From: Hallerella sp964587155 | Lineage (GTDB): Bacteria > Fibrobacterota > Fibrobacteria > Fibrobacterales > Fibrobacteraceae | Length of the DNA: 64,000 bases | Reading direction: 5' to 3' | Assembly: GCA_964587155.1 (NCBI GenBank) | Contig: CAZPKF010000001.1 | Coordinates: 173,263-237,262 of the forward strand | Shown: in pieces, positions 18,315-26,397 of the stretch | How positions within the stretch are numbered: position 1 is the first letter of the stretch | Layout: each line of letters opens with the position of its first letter | Notes under the pieces: generated by a model | Seen by the model: only the letters and a program-made list of their open reading frames with translations | The model's database searches: none | What the model was told of the DNA's origin: nothing | Position numbers and translations under genes: made by a program

Positions 18315-18496
18315 ATTTTCTGGAATTTGTCGTTGCTCACATATTCTTGCGTGAAAACGCTTTTTACACGGATTTGCTTTGGGAAAAATGACAATTTAAT
18401 GGCGGAACGTGTAAATTTTAATAGATATTCGGGCTGAAAGGCAATTGTCGATTGGCTTATTCTTGCAACTCTTTGATTTTCGGTGTGTAAAAATTT

Positions 18497-19363
18497 ATGT
18501 TTGAAATAGATATGTCGGCCATCGATAAACTTTATGATTACGACGACTACCGCCGTTTTCTTCAGGATTATTTTGACGAGCAAAAGAAAATGCGCGCCGT
18601 TTTTTCACATCGTTTTTTTGCGGCCAAGGCCGGATTCAGCTCTTCGTCTTATTGTTTGAACGTCATTCGGGGGAGATTCAACCTCACTCCGAAATCAACG
18701 GCAAAAATGATCAAGGCGATGGGTCTTGACAACCGGCAGTCAAAATATTTTTCGGCTTTGGTGGAATACAATCAAGCGAAGCGGACCGAAGAACGGGAAA
18801 ACGCCTGGGACGAAATCATCCAAATCCGTTCGCAGAATGAATTTTCTCACATTTCCCACGATCAAAAGGAATATTTTTCTAAATGGTATTATCCGATACT
18901 TCGAGAACTTGCTGTTCACCCGGATTTCGACGGCGACATGATGCATTTGGCCCGTGCCGTGGATCCGGTGATAACGACGGAAGAAGCCCGCGACGCAATT
19001 GACAATATGTTGCGCTGGGGGGTTCTCGAAAAGGATTCTTCGGGAAAATACCGGAACACCGCTCTGATGCTTGATGCGAAATGCGTTTCTCCGATGGATT
19101 TGCGGCAAATTCGACGGGAATACGTGCAGCATGCCATTGGGGCTGTCGAAACGAAAAAGCCTTATGAACGATTTGCCGCATTTACGACGTTGGCCATGAG
19201 CGAGAAAACGTATGACTACGCCGTTAAAATTTTGGAAGAGGCTCGGCAAAAAATCATTGCGAAAGCATCGGACGACCCGGTGGTGGATAAAGTTTATGAA
19301 ATGATGGTCGTGGCGTTCCCGATGAGCAAAAAATTTGAAAAGGAGGGGAAGGATGTGCTGTAA
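18497..19363 (+). CDS. TIGR02147-family protein (Fibrobacter paralogous family), putative regulator
   Basis: A 288-residue protein with the family pattern: an opening IDKLYDYDDYRRFLQDYFDEQK, then a helix-turn-helix-like stretch (AKAGFSSSSYCLNVIRGRFN, LTPKSTAKMIKAMGL) and a long alpha-helical C-terminal half with YFSKWYYPILRELA. TIGR02147 was defined from a large paralogous set in Fibrobacter succinogenes; members usually precede a surface lipoprotein gene, as here. The role as a transcription factor is inferred from the HTH and the context. A second ATG at 18512 is possible. A TTGCAA / TGTAAA pair 17 bases apart ends just before the ATG, so the mRNA could be nearly leaderless. The 3' end overlaps the next gene by 11 bases. 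Confidence 0.85.
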   Translation: MFEIDMSAIDKLYDYDDYRRFLQDYFDEQKKMRAVFSHRFFAAKAGFSSSSYCLNVIRGRFNLTPKSTAKMIKAMGLDNRQSKYFSALVEYNQAKRTEERENAWDEIIQIRSQNEFSHISHDQKEYFSKWYYPILRELAVHPDFDGDMMHLARAVDPVITTEEARDAIDNMLRWGVLEKDSSGKYRNTALMLDAKCVSPMDLRQIRREYVQHAIGAVETKKPYERFAAFTTLAMSEKTYDYAVKILEEARQKIIAKASDDPVVDKVYEMMVVAFPMSKKFEKEGKDVL

Positions 19364-20894
19364 ACGCTTGTGCTTGGAATTTTTTGCCGTTCTTTGTGTG
19401 TTTTTTTGGGGATGTGCAGAAGAAAAAACGGCTGGCGGCGTAACGGACATTGGGAATTCCATCGCGGGAAACGTTTTCTTTGCCGATGGGAAAACGCCTG
19501 CAGCAGGGGCGCGAGTCGTTGCCTATGAAGATTTTTGGAAGAATGCGGCCATTGTGGATTCGATGGAAACCGTTGCCGACAGCATGGGGCATTTTGAATT
19601 TAACGGAATGCCTTATGGCATGAACTTGATTTTTGCGGCGAGCGGCAGTGCAAATTTGTTGACGGAACTTGGCAAGGATTCGGTGCGGATTGTTCTTGGC
19701 GAATCCGGCTTTTTGAAAGGTTCCATTTCGGAAATGACCGAAGGAATCGTGCGCATTGTGGGGACGAATCTTTCGGCTACGCTGGATTCTTCGGGGGCGT
19801 TTGCCTTTGATTCGGTGCCTGCGGGGAATCTTTCGCTGGTTTATGTTCAAAATGGAATTTCCAAAGCCCACTTTGATTTTTACGCAGAAGGGGATTCGGC
19901 AAATATTGAATTGCCGGATTTGAAAATTCTCGGGGAAGCGGATTCCATCCTGGTCGTCTCTGACATTCAAAAGGATTCGGAAATTCAGGTTTCTTCGGCG
20001 GAATTGTTGACTGTAAAACTCACGCGCTCTCCGGAGGAAACTCTTTACGGCTTCGTTTTGCCTGTCAAGTTTAACGACAAAATTGACTTTGAACGTTTTT
20101 CTTCGCCGGATTCCTTTAAAGTAGTTTCGGAAGCGGGAAGCGAATTGCCTTTTGACGTGGATTATTGGAGTCCGCGTGTTTCTCAGGGCGTTCTCTGGGT
20201 TCGGCTGGATTCCCTTCTTAAGGGATCGTCAAAAGTGAACCTTTATTTGATTCCGCGGGAGTTTTCCCAAGAACCGGTCGGGGCGCAATTGAATTCGGAT
20301 TCCGTTTTGGCTGCGTTGCATTTAAATGGAGACGCGGAAATTTTCAACCCATCGGATTCGGATCAGGCATTTGGAATTATCGGTTACGGGGCGACGATTT
20401 CTCGGGGGCAATCGGTTTCATTGGATTCCATAGACCCGTTCCATTCCGATTTTACCCTTTCGGCGTGGGTTTATTGGAATGGGGATAATGGGAATCATCA
20501 GATTTTGTTCGCCAAAAGGGCTTCGTGGGCGGATTCCACTTTTTTTGAATGGTATTACGAAACGAATTCCAAATCGTTCTCGGTTTATGATGGCGAATCG
20601 TTGGATTCTTTGCCCGGTGCCGTCGCCGCTCTCGACACCCTCAAATGGAATTTGCTTGCGCTTGTTTCAAAAAACGATTCCATTTCGATGTTCAAAAACG
20701 GAGAACGAATTGGGGAACCCATTTACTTTAAGCTGCGGGAAAGCGGGATGAAAATTCCGCTCCGCGCCGGGGGAAATGACATTGCCGAAGAATCGTGGAA
20801 CGGCTCGTTGGATGAAATCCACGTGGTGGCTCGCGCCCTTTCGCCGGAATGGCTCCGGATGGAATACGAGACGCAAAATGCGGCTCGAAATTGA
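19353..20894 (+). CDS. Lipoprotein with CarboxypepD-reg, DUF2341-like and LamG domains
   Basis: A 513-residue lipoprotein. The ATG at 19353 follows a strong AGGAGGGGAAGG, lying within the end of the TIGR02147 gene, and the signal peptide ends FFWGC, a good lipobox. Order of parts: a carboxypeptidase-regulatory-like beta domain (GNVFFADGKTPAAGARVVAY), a second similar unit (LSATLDSSGAFAFDSVPAG), a DUF2341-like domain (about residues 215-305) and a LamG/concanavalin-like jelly roll (about 345-505, DFTLSAWVYWNGDNGNH, WNGSLDEIHVVARAL). LamG domains bind carbohydrate or protein. In a fibre-degrading lineage a surface adhesion role is plausible but unproven. Translation is clearly coupled to the upstream regulator. 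Confidence 0.82.
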   Translation: MCCKRLCLEFFAVLCVFFWGCAEEKTAGGVTDIGNSIAGNVFFADGKTPAAGARVVAYEDFWKNAAIVDSMETVADSMGHFEFNGMPYGMNLIFAASGSANLLTELGKDSVRIVLGESGFLKGSISEMTEGIVRIVGTNLSATLDSSGAFAFDSVPAGNLSLVYVQNGISKAHFDFYAEGDSANIELPDLKILGEADSILVVSDIQKDSEIQVSSAELLTVKLTRSPEETLYGFVLPVKFNDKIDFERFSSPDSFKVVSEAGSELPFDVDYWSPRVSQGVLWVRLDSLLKGSSKVNLYLIPREFSQEPVGAQLNSDSVLAALHLNGDAEIFNPSDSDQAFGIIGYGATISRGQSVSLDSIDPFHSDFTLSAWVYWNGDNGNHQILFAKRASWADSTFFEWYYETNSKSFSVYDGESLDSLPGAVAALDTLKWNLLALVSKNDSISMFKNGERIGEPIYFKLRESGMKIPLRAGGNDIAEESWNGSLDEIHVVARALSPEWLRMEYETQNAARN

Positions 20895-21021
20895 AAAAAT
20901 GCGTTTGAATTAAGCGGTCTGCCGTTTTCGGAATAAAACGCCCGTTTTAACGGATGAGCCGTTGATTTAGGTGAAAAGAAAGTGAATTCCTACTAAAAGA
21001 ATTTACTATTTTGTATAAGAA

Positions 21022-22494
21022 ATGAACAAACGTTTAATAACAATACTCTGTTTCGGCTTTTGCATGGTGTATGCGGAGCCTTTGTCGCTAGATGAGGCGA
21101 TGGCGAAAGCGAAACAAAAAAATCCCCAGTTGATGGCTGGTCGTACGCATCTTGAAAAAGCGGATGCGCAAAAAACATCTTCCCGTTCGCTGTTTATGCC
21201 GCAGCTTACGATTTCTGGCAAAGTCACCAAAATTGACGACGACATTTCGATTGGACTAGGCGATTTGCGTTCAGTGATTCTCGGATCGAATTACGCTTCG
21301 ACTTATACCAGTGTTTACGCACTTGCCAGTCAACAATACGCATCTTATGGGGACGCAGGTTTGACGATGGCGCAAACGGCAGCTCAAACTGCCGCCGCGC
21401 AAGGGGAACAGGCGCTTGCAGAACAACTTCCCAAAGACAAATTCAATGTGAAAGTGCAAGATGACCTTTTTTTCAATGCGACAGCCACATTGGTCTGGCC
21501 CATTTTTACGGGAGGAAAAATTTATTCCGCTTACAAAGCTTCGAAAGAAAATGTGGAAGCGGAAAAAGCGGCATATCAATTAGTTGAAAATTCGGTGATG
21601 ATGGAAGTTTGCTCCCGGTATTTTGGTGTCCGGTTGGCAGAAGAGATGCTCCGTTTGCGAAACGAAGCTTACAACACGGTCTTGGCCCATGTGGATCAGG
21701 CGAAAAAATTGGAAAAAGGCGGGCAAATATCCCGTGCGGAACGCTTGCGCGCCGAAGTTGCCTCGGTGGAGGCGGAAACGGAAAAAGACAATGCGGAACG
21801 GGACTTGTCTTTGGCAAGGCTTGCTTTGGCCAATACTCTTGGGGAATCCGATACGGCGCTTACGACGACGACTTCCCTTGAACCAAAAGAACTTTCGCAA
21901 AGTTTAGAAGATTATAAAAAACAGGCGGTGGAAAATTATCCGGGGATGAAACAGCTGGAACAGGCGAAGAAACGCAGTGCGCGGGCGGTCACGGCGGCGC
22001 GGGGCGATTATTTTCCAACAGTCGCTTTGTTTGGCAAAAAGGAACTTTATACAAAAGATTTGACCGTATTGGAGCCGGAGTGGGCTGTTGGCGTGGCTGT
22101 GGAATGGAACCTTTTCCATGGCGGGGAAACGGCAGGGAAAGTCGCCGAAGCCAAGGCCACAGAACGCGAAATCGCTAGTTTGCAGAATCAGGCAACGCAA
22201 AATATTTCTCTGTTGGTTGAAAAACGTTACCGTGAATATGAACATGCAAAATCGAAATTGGAATCCCTGCGAAAAACAGAAGAATTAGCAAAAGAATCTT
22301 TAGAAGACCAGCAAAAAGCGTTTAATGCGGGAATGGGAACTAGTTTGGATGTGGTTGACGCTCAGCTTTCATTAGAACGGCTGCGCATCGCGATGCTCAA
22401 AGCCAATTACGATGCGACAATGGCGTTAGCGGGATTGCTCGAAACCTGTGGGCAAGTAGAAAAAATTCAAGATTATCTGGAGAGTGGAAAATGA
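21022..22494 (+). CDS. TolC-family outer-membrane efflux protein (export block upstream of the APE cluster)
   Basis: A 490-residue protein with a signal peptide (cleaved near CMVYA-EP) and the two-fold helical-barrel repeat of TolC proteins: LDEAMAKAKQKNPQLMAGR opens the first half and EQAKKRSARAVTAARGDYFPT opens the second. FPTVALFGKKEL and WNLFHGGETAGKV are the beta-strand and entrance motifs. An unusual stretch of A/Q repeats occurs near residues 118-140. The gene overlaps the following hlyD gene by four bases (ATGA), placing it in one operon with the periplasmic adaptor and two ABC-2 permeases. It provides the outer-membrane exit of that exporter. Confidence 0.9.
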   Translation: MNKRLITILCFGFCMVYAEPLSLDEAMAKAKQKNPQLMAGRTHLEKADAQKTSSRSLFMPQLTISGKVTKIDDDISIGLGDLRSVILGSNYASTYTSVYALASQQYASYGDAGLTMAQTAAQTAAAQGEQALAEQLPKDKFNVKVQDDLFFNATATLVWPIFTGGKIYSAYKASKENVEAEKAAYQLVENSVMMEVCSRYFGVRLAEEMLRLRNEAYNTVLAHVDQAKKLEKGGQISRAERLRAEVASVEAETEKDNAERDLSLARLALANTLGESDTALTTTTSLEPKELSQSLEDYKKQAVENYPGMKQLEQAKKRSARAVTAARGDYFPTVALFGKKELYTKDLTVLEPEWAVGVAVEWNLFHGGETAGKVAEAKATEREIASLQNQATQNISLLVEKRYREYEHAKSKLESLRKTEELAKESLEDQQKAFNAGMGTSLDVVDAQLSLERLRIAMLKANYDATMALAGLLETCGQVEKIQDYLESGK

Positions 22495-23480
22495 AAAAAC
22501 TTCCGGCAATTTTAAGTCTTTTAATCATCGCTGCGTTGCTTGTGGCTGGATTTTTCTCGATCAGTACTTTCGCTTTGGCGCCTCAACAGGAATTTTTGCA
22601 AGGGCAAATCGAGGCTCGGCGCGTGATGGTGGCGGGGAAATTGGCGGGGCGAATCAGCTCGTTCTCGGTGCGGGAAGGGGATAAAGTGTCTCAAGGCGAT
22701 GTTATTGCAGAAATTTCAAGTCCAGAAGTAGAAGCGAAGAAAATGCAGGCAGAAGGCGCTTATCAAGCGGCCAAGGCTCAAGCGAATAAAGCGAAGAATG
22801 GAGCTAGAAAAGAACAACTCAATGCGGCGAAAGCGTTGGTTAACCGTGCAGAACAGGCTGCAAATTTGGCAAAAACAACATTTGGACGTGTTCAAAAACT
22901 TTATGAAGAAGGTGTTGTTCCTGTGCAAAAACGCGATGAAGCGGAAACGCAGATGAATGCGGCGAATGCTCAATTGGATGCGGCCAAAGCGCAATATACG
23001 GAAGCGGTAAATGGCGCCCGTGAAGAAGACAAGGCTGCGGCAAATGCACTTGTCATCCAGGCGACAGGGGCAAAAGCAGAAGTGAAAGCGTATCTCGATG
23101 AAACAAAAATTGTGGCGCCGATTTCTGGTGAAGTTACGTTAAAAATTTCTGAAGAAGGGGAAGTCGTTGGGGCGGGAATGCCCGTCGTTGCGATTACGGA
23201 TTTGAGAGACGCTTGGGCTGTATTCAACATCCGCGAAGACGATCTCAAGGATGTCCGCGAGGGCAAAGAGTTTCTTTTGAAAGTCCCTGCTTTGGATACG
23301 GCGGTTTTCATGACAGTTTATTACATCGCCAGTGCGGGAAATTATGCTGTGTGGAAAAGTAGTCGTGAAAGCGGAGGATTTGACCTCAAAACTTTTGAAG
23401 TTCGTTTGCGGCCCAAAGCCCCAGTGCCTGGACTTCGCCCTGGAATGACTGTCCTTTGGAACAGGAATTCGGAGAAGTAA
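22491..23480 (+). CDS. HlyD/EmrA-type periplasmic adaptor
   Basis: A 329-residue membrane-fusion protein with one N-terminal membrane anchor (about residues 5-25), a lipoyl-like half (MVAGKLAGRISSFSVREGD), an alanine/lysine-rich coiled coil (about 75-185, AKALVNRAEQAANLAKTTFG), the second lipoyl half (DETKIVAPISGEVTLKIS) and a beta-barrel part with DLRDAWAVFNIREDDL. It resembles YhiI/YbhG adaptors that work with ABC-2 permeases. It starts inside the tolC stop and ends two bases before the first permease. Confidence 0.9.
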   Translation: MKKLPAILSLLIIAALLVAGFFSISTFALAPQQEFLQGQIEARRVMVAGKLAGRISSFSVREGDKVSQGDVIAEISSPEVEAKKMQAEGAYQAAKAQANKAKNGARKEQLNAAKALVNRAEQAANLAKTTFGRVQKLYEEGVVPVQKRDEAETQMNAANAQLDAAKAQYTEAVNGAREEDKAAANALVIQATGAKAEVKAYLDETKIVAPISGEVTLKISEEGEVVGAGMPVVAITDLRDAWAVFNIREDDLKDVREGKEFLLKVPALDTAVFMTVYYIASAGNYAVWKSSRESGGFDLKTFEVRLRPKAPVPGLRPGMTVLWNRNSEK

Positions 23481-23481
23481 T

Positions 23482-24624
23482 TTGCTTCAAAATTTTTGGG
23501 CAGTCATCAAAGACGCTTATTTTCGACGGAATCTCCCGTTGGCCTTTTTGCTGTTCCTTTTTCCGATAGGACTTTGCCTAGGAATGCTTTCCCTGTTTTC
23601 GGACGAATCTCCGCATGATTTGCCCATTGGAGTGGTTGCAGAAGGTGGTGGAGCATTGCAAGGAAAGCTGTTGCGGGCGATAGAAGTCACAAAAACTTCG
23701 AAAGTTGCAATGCGCTGCAAGGATGTTGACGAATGCGCCTCGGCGATGCGCGGCGGAATCATTTTGGCCTTTGTCCAAATTCCTGCGGATTTAGAGAAAA
23801 AAGCGCTCCGGTTGGAAACTCCGGCGGTGACCGTTTATACAAATGGACAATCGCTTTTGACCAGTAAATTGATTACAAATGAACTTCGCGTCGCTATAGC
23901 GACGCAGGGAGCGCTCTTGGTCAAAAATGTGATTGGACCTCCGATTTCTGCGGAACTCCACATCATCGGAAACCCGGCGGGAAATTTTGAATATTTTTTG
24001 GGAATCGGACTTGTCGTTGCCTTGTTCCATGTGATAGCAATGCTTTTGGGCGCTTACCTGTTTACGTATCCGATTCGAGAAAAACAGGCCCGAGCATGGT
24101 TTGTCTCTTCGGGGAGTTCAACCGTTGTTGCTTTTTTTGGCAGGTATTTGCCCGCTGTGTTTGTTTTGGGAACAGAGCTTTCTATCATGCTTTCTCTGGC
24201 TCGTCGAGGAATGCCAGCGTTGCAAGGAATTGATTTGATGGTCTTGTTTGGTGGTGCGTATTTGATGGTGGCGATTTGCCTTTCGCTAGGGGCGACTTTT
24301 GCCGGCGTTACTGGTGAAATGCGGATTGCGCTGAGTTCGGCGGCAGTCGTCGGCGGCCCCGCTTTTGCTTTTTGCGGTCAAACGTTTCCCATTTTTGCAA
24401 TGCCTGTTCCAATTCGATTTTGGACATTCTTGCTTCCGATTACCCACATGATGCAGCTTCAATCGGCGTTTTTTTTGGGTCATGATGGAATTTCCCGTGC
24501 TCTTCATTCGTTTGAAATCCTTTGCGCATTTTTTGTTTTTTGGACTTTGCTCGCGATGCTTTTTACGAATTTCCAATTGCGTAGAACGCTTAAAAAAGAA
24601 GAGGCGAAATCGTGCTGCGAATGA
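23482..24624 (+). CDS. ABC-2 type permease, first of pair
   Basis: A 380-residue inner-membrane protein of the YhhJ/YbhR type: one N-terminal helix (LPLAFLLFLFPIGLCLGMLS), a large periplasmic domain, then five C-terminal helices from about residue 170. The start is TTG at 23482, with GGAGAAG 5 bases before it; no ATG fits. In E. coli relatives (YhiI-RbbA-YhhJ, YbhGFSR) an ATPase gene sits between the adaptor and permease, but here only one base separates hlyD from this gene, so no ATPase is encoded. The 3' end overlaps the second permease by 13 bases. Confidence 0.85.
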   Translation: MLQNFWAVIKDAYFRRNLPLAFLLFLFPIGLCLGMLSLFSDESPHDLPIGVVAEGGGALQGKLLRAIEVTKTSKVAMRCKDVDECASAMRGGIILAFVQIPADLEKKALRLETPAVTVYTNGQSLLTSKLITNELRVAIATQGALLVKNVIGPPISAELHIIGNPAGNFEYFLGIGLVVALFHVIAMLLGAYLFTYPIREKQARAWFVSSGSSTVVAFFGRYLPAVFVLGTELSIMLSLARRGMPALQGIDLMVLFGGAYLMVAICLSLGATFAGVTGEMRIALSSAAVVGGPAFAFCGQTFPIFAMPVPIRFWTFLLPITHMMQLQSAFFLGHDGISRALHSFEILCAFFVFWTLLAMLFTNFQLRRTLKKEEAKSCCE

Positions 24625-25811
24625 TGAATCTTTTCTTTCGGGTCGCCCTTACCGAGTGGAAAACGCTGATTCGGGATCCGGCGGCCATGCTGGTTGTCGT
24701 TGTCGGAGTCTTGCTTTACTCTTTTTATTATCCCTATCCTTACATCAATGAAGTGGCGAATAAAGCTCCTGCCGCCATTGTTGATTTGGATAATTCGGCG
24801 ATGTCAAGGGAAATTATCCGGGTGGCTTCCGCGATGCAGGAAGATACCGTCATTGCAGTTTATACAAATGAACTCGATGCGCAAAAAGCTCTCGCAGAAG
24901 AAAAAATTTACGGCTACATGAAAATTCCGAAAGGCTTGGAGTCGTCTATTCGCAAAGGAGAGAACGCATCGGTGGGCATTTATTGCCACGGCGGATTCAT
25001 TCTTTTGTATGGAAACGTGGCAACGGCATTTTCAACGGCGGCAATGACTGTAGGGGCGACGACTCAAGTCAAACGGATTGTGATGAACGGGAAATCCCTA
25101 TCGGAAGCGAAAGCGATTCGGGATCCTATTCCGTCCCGATTTTTCCGGATGTTCAACCAATCCGGCGGTTATGGCGTTTATGCGGTTTGCGCAGTGCTTG
25201 TCATTATTTTGCAGCAAACGCTTTTGGTGGGCATCGGAGTCATGGGAGGCCCGCGGAAAAATCGCCATTTCAAATCTTTGAAAAACGCCTCGGAAACGGA
25301 GAATGCGCCATTGCTTGTACGCTATTTTGGACGTTCTTTGGCTTTTGTGTTGCATTATTTGACCGCACTTTTCTTTTTCAAATTTGTCATTTATCGCGTG
25401 TTTGAATTTCCGGACCGCGGAAATGTTGGACTCGTTCTTTTGTTTGGTGTGATTTTCTTTGGGGCCGTTGTGAACATGGGAATGTGGATTGCGCAATTCT
25501 TCTCTCATCGGGAAACGGCGATTTTAATTTTTGCCAGCGTACCAATCTTCTTTGTATTCGCATCGGGGTTCAGTTGGCCTTCGGGCAATATGCCTGTTTG
25601 GATACGAGTTTTGGCTTCGTTCATCCCTTCGACTTATGCCATTCCCGCATGGCTCAGCATTCAAAATATTGGCGCAGATGCAAAAGAAGTCGCCCCGGAG
25701 CTGGGCAAACTTTTTGGACTCTCTGCCTTCTATCTCATTCTTGGGCTGCTACACGCCAAACGGCATGATTTACGGGAGTTTGTACAGAAGAAATTCTCGA
25801 AATCTGCATAG
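24612..25811 (+). CDS. ABC-2 type permease, second of pair
   Basis: A 399-residue paralogue of the preceding gene, again with one N-terminal helix (MLVVVVGVLLYSFYYPYPY), a periplasmic domain (AAIVDLDNSAMSREIIRVAS resembles the YhhJ family) and a C-terminal cluster of helices. Start GTG at 24612, overlapping the upstream gene. The pair would form a heterodimeric channel. No nucleotide-binding domain is fused to either subunit. The next gene, the first ACP of the polyene cluster, starts 48 bases later on the same strand after an AT-rich spacer. Confidence 0.85.
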   Translation: MLRMMNLFFRVALTEWKTLIRDPAAMLVVVVGVLLYSFYYPYPYINEVANKAPAAIVDLDNSAMSREIIRVASAMQEDTVIAVYTNELDAQKALAEEKIYGYMKIPKGLESSIRKGENASVGIYCHGGFILLYGNVATAFSTAAMTVGATTQVKRIVMNGKSLSEAKAIRDPIPSRFFRMFNQSGGYGVYAVCAVLVIILQQTLLVGIGVMGGPRKNRHFKSLKNASETENAPLLVRYFGRSLAFVLHYLTALFFFKFVIYRVFEFPDRGNVGLVLLFGVIFFGAVVNMGMWIAQFFSHRETAILIFASVPIFFVFASGFSWPSGNMPVWIRVLASFIPSTYAIPAWLSIQNIGADAKEVAPELGKLFGLSAFYLILGLLHAKRHDLREFVQKKFSKSA

Positions 25812-25832
25812 ATAAGTTTTTCCTTTTATTAT
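25804..25832 (+). promoter_or_regulatory. Possible promoter of the APE-type cluster
   Basis: In the only spacer before the first ACP gene there is a TATTAT box (25827-25832) with CTGCAT 17 bases upstream (25804-25809). The -35 match to TTGACA is poor and half of it lies in the permease gene. Read-through from the export block is equally possible. Confidence 0.25.
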
Positions 25833-25859
25833 TTTTATGAAAATTTTATTGGAGACTTT

Positions 25860-26135
25860 ATGCCTGATTTGAATACCCAAATCAAAGAAGTACTCATCAA
25901 AGCCTTGGAATTGGAAGATATCACCCCCCAAGACATTGATGATGCCGCCCCGCTTTTTGGAAAAGACAAAGATGGAAAAGGACTGGGGCTTGACAGTATC
26001 GATGCGTTGGAATTGGGCATTGCCATGAAGGATAATTTTGGCGTGTCTTTTTCAACGGTCAACGAAGAAACCAGAAAACATTTTGCATCGATCGATGCTT
26101 TGGCATCTTACATTTTAAAAAATCAAAAGGATTGA
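25860..26135 (+). CDS. Acyl carrier protein, ApeE-like
   Basis: A 91-residue carrier protein. The 4'-phosphopantetheine site is Ser46 in GLDSIDALE; the surrounding GKDKDGKGLGLDSIDALELG and the C-terminal ASIDALASYIL match the first of the paired carriers in aryl-polyene clusters more than the FabB/FabF-linked ACP. A GGAGAC ribosome site lies 5-6 bases before the ATG. One base separates it from the second ACP gene. In such clusters one carrier usually holds the aryl starter or growing polyene; which does which cannot be read from sequence. Confidence 0.88.
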   Translation: MPDLNTQIKEVLIKALELEDITPQDIDDAAPLFGKDKDGKGLGLDSIDALELGIAMKDNFGVSFSTVNEETRKHFASIDALASYILKNQKD

Positions 26136-26136
26136 C

Positions 26137-26397
26137 ATGGACAAGGCTCAGATTTACGAAAAAATTCGCTCAGCCCTGGTTGAAGACTTTGAAATGGATC
26201 CGTCAAAGGTAGTTCCGGAAGCCCGTTTATACGAAGATTTGAACCTAGACAGCATCGATGCGGTGGATTTGATTGTCAAACTCAAATCGTTCATTCCGAC
26301 GAATGTCGACCCGGAAGTTTTTAAGAAAATGCGTACGTTGCAAGACGTTGTCGACGGTATTTTTGATTTGGCTCAGGGCGCAAACGGGAAAAAATGA
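26137..26397 (+). CDS. Acyl carrier protein, ApeF-like
   Basis: An 86-residue carrier with the phosphopantetheine site at Ser39 in NLDSIDAVDLIVKL, distinct in sequence from the first ACP. The ALV-EDFEMDP--VVPEARLYEDL lead-in matches ApeF-type ACPs. Its stop overlaps the ATG of the membrane/ligase fusion (ATGA). The presence of two adjacent, different ACPs is one of the marks of aryl-polyene type II polyketide clusters. Confidence 0.88.
   Translation: MDKAQIYEKIRSALVEDFEMDPSKVVPEARLYEDLNLDSIDAVDLIVKLKSFIPTNVDPEVFKKMRTLQDVVDGIFDLAQGANGKK

Noticed and set aside
18740..19462. Long open frame antisense to the TIGR02147 gene, and similar ones elsewhere (12502-13224, 19254-19970)
   Set aside because: These are mirror frames of well-supported genes, with basic, low-complexity products and no start signals.
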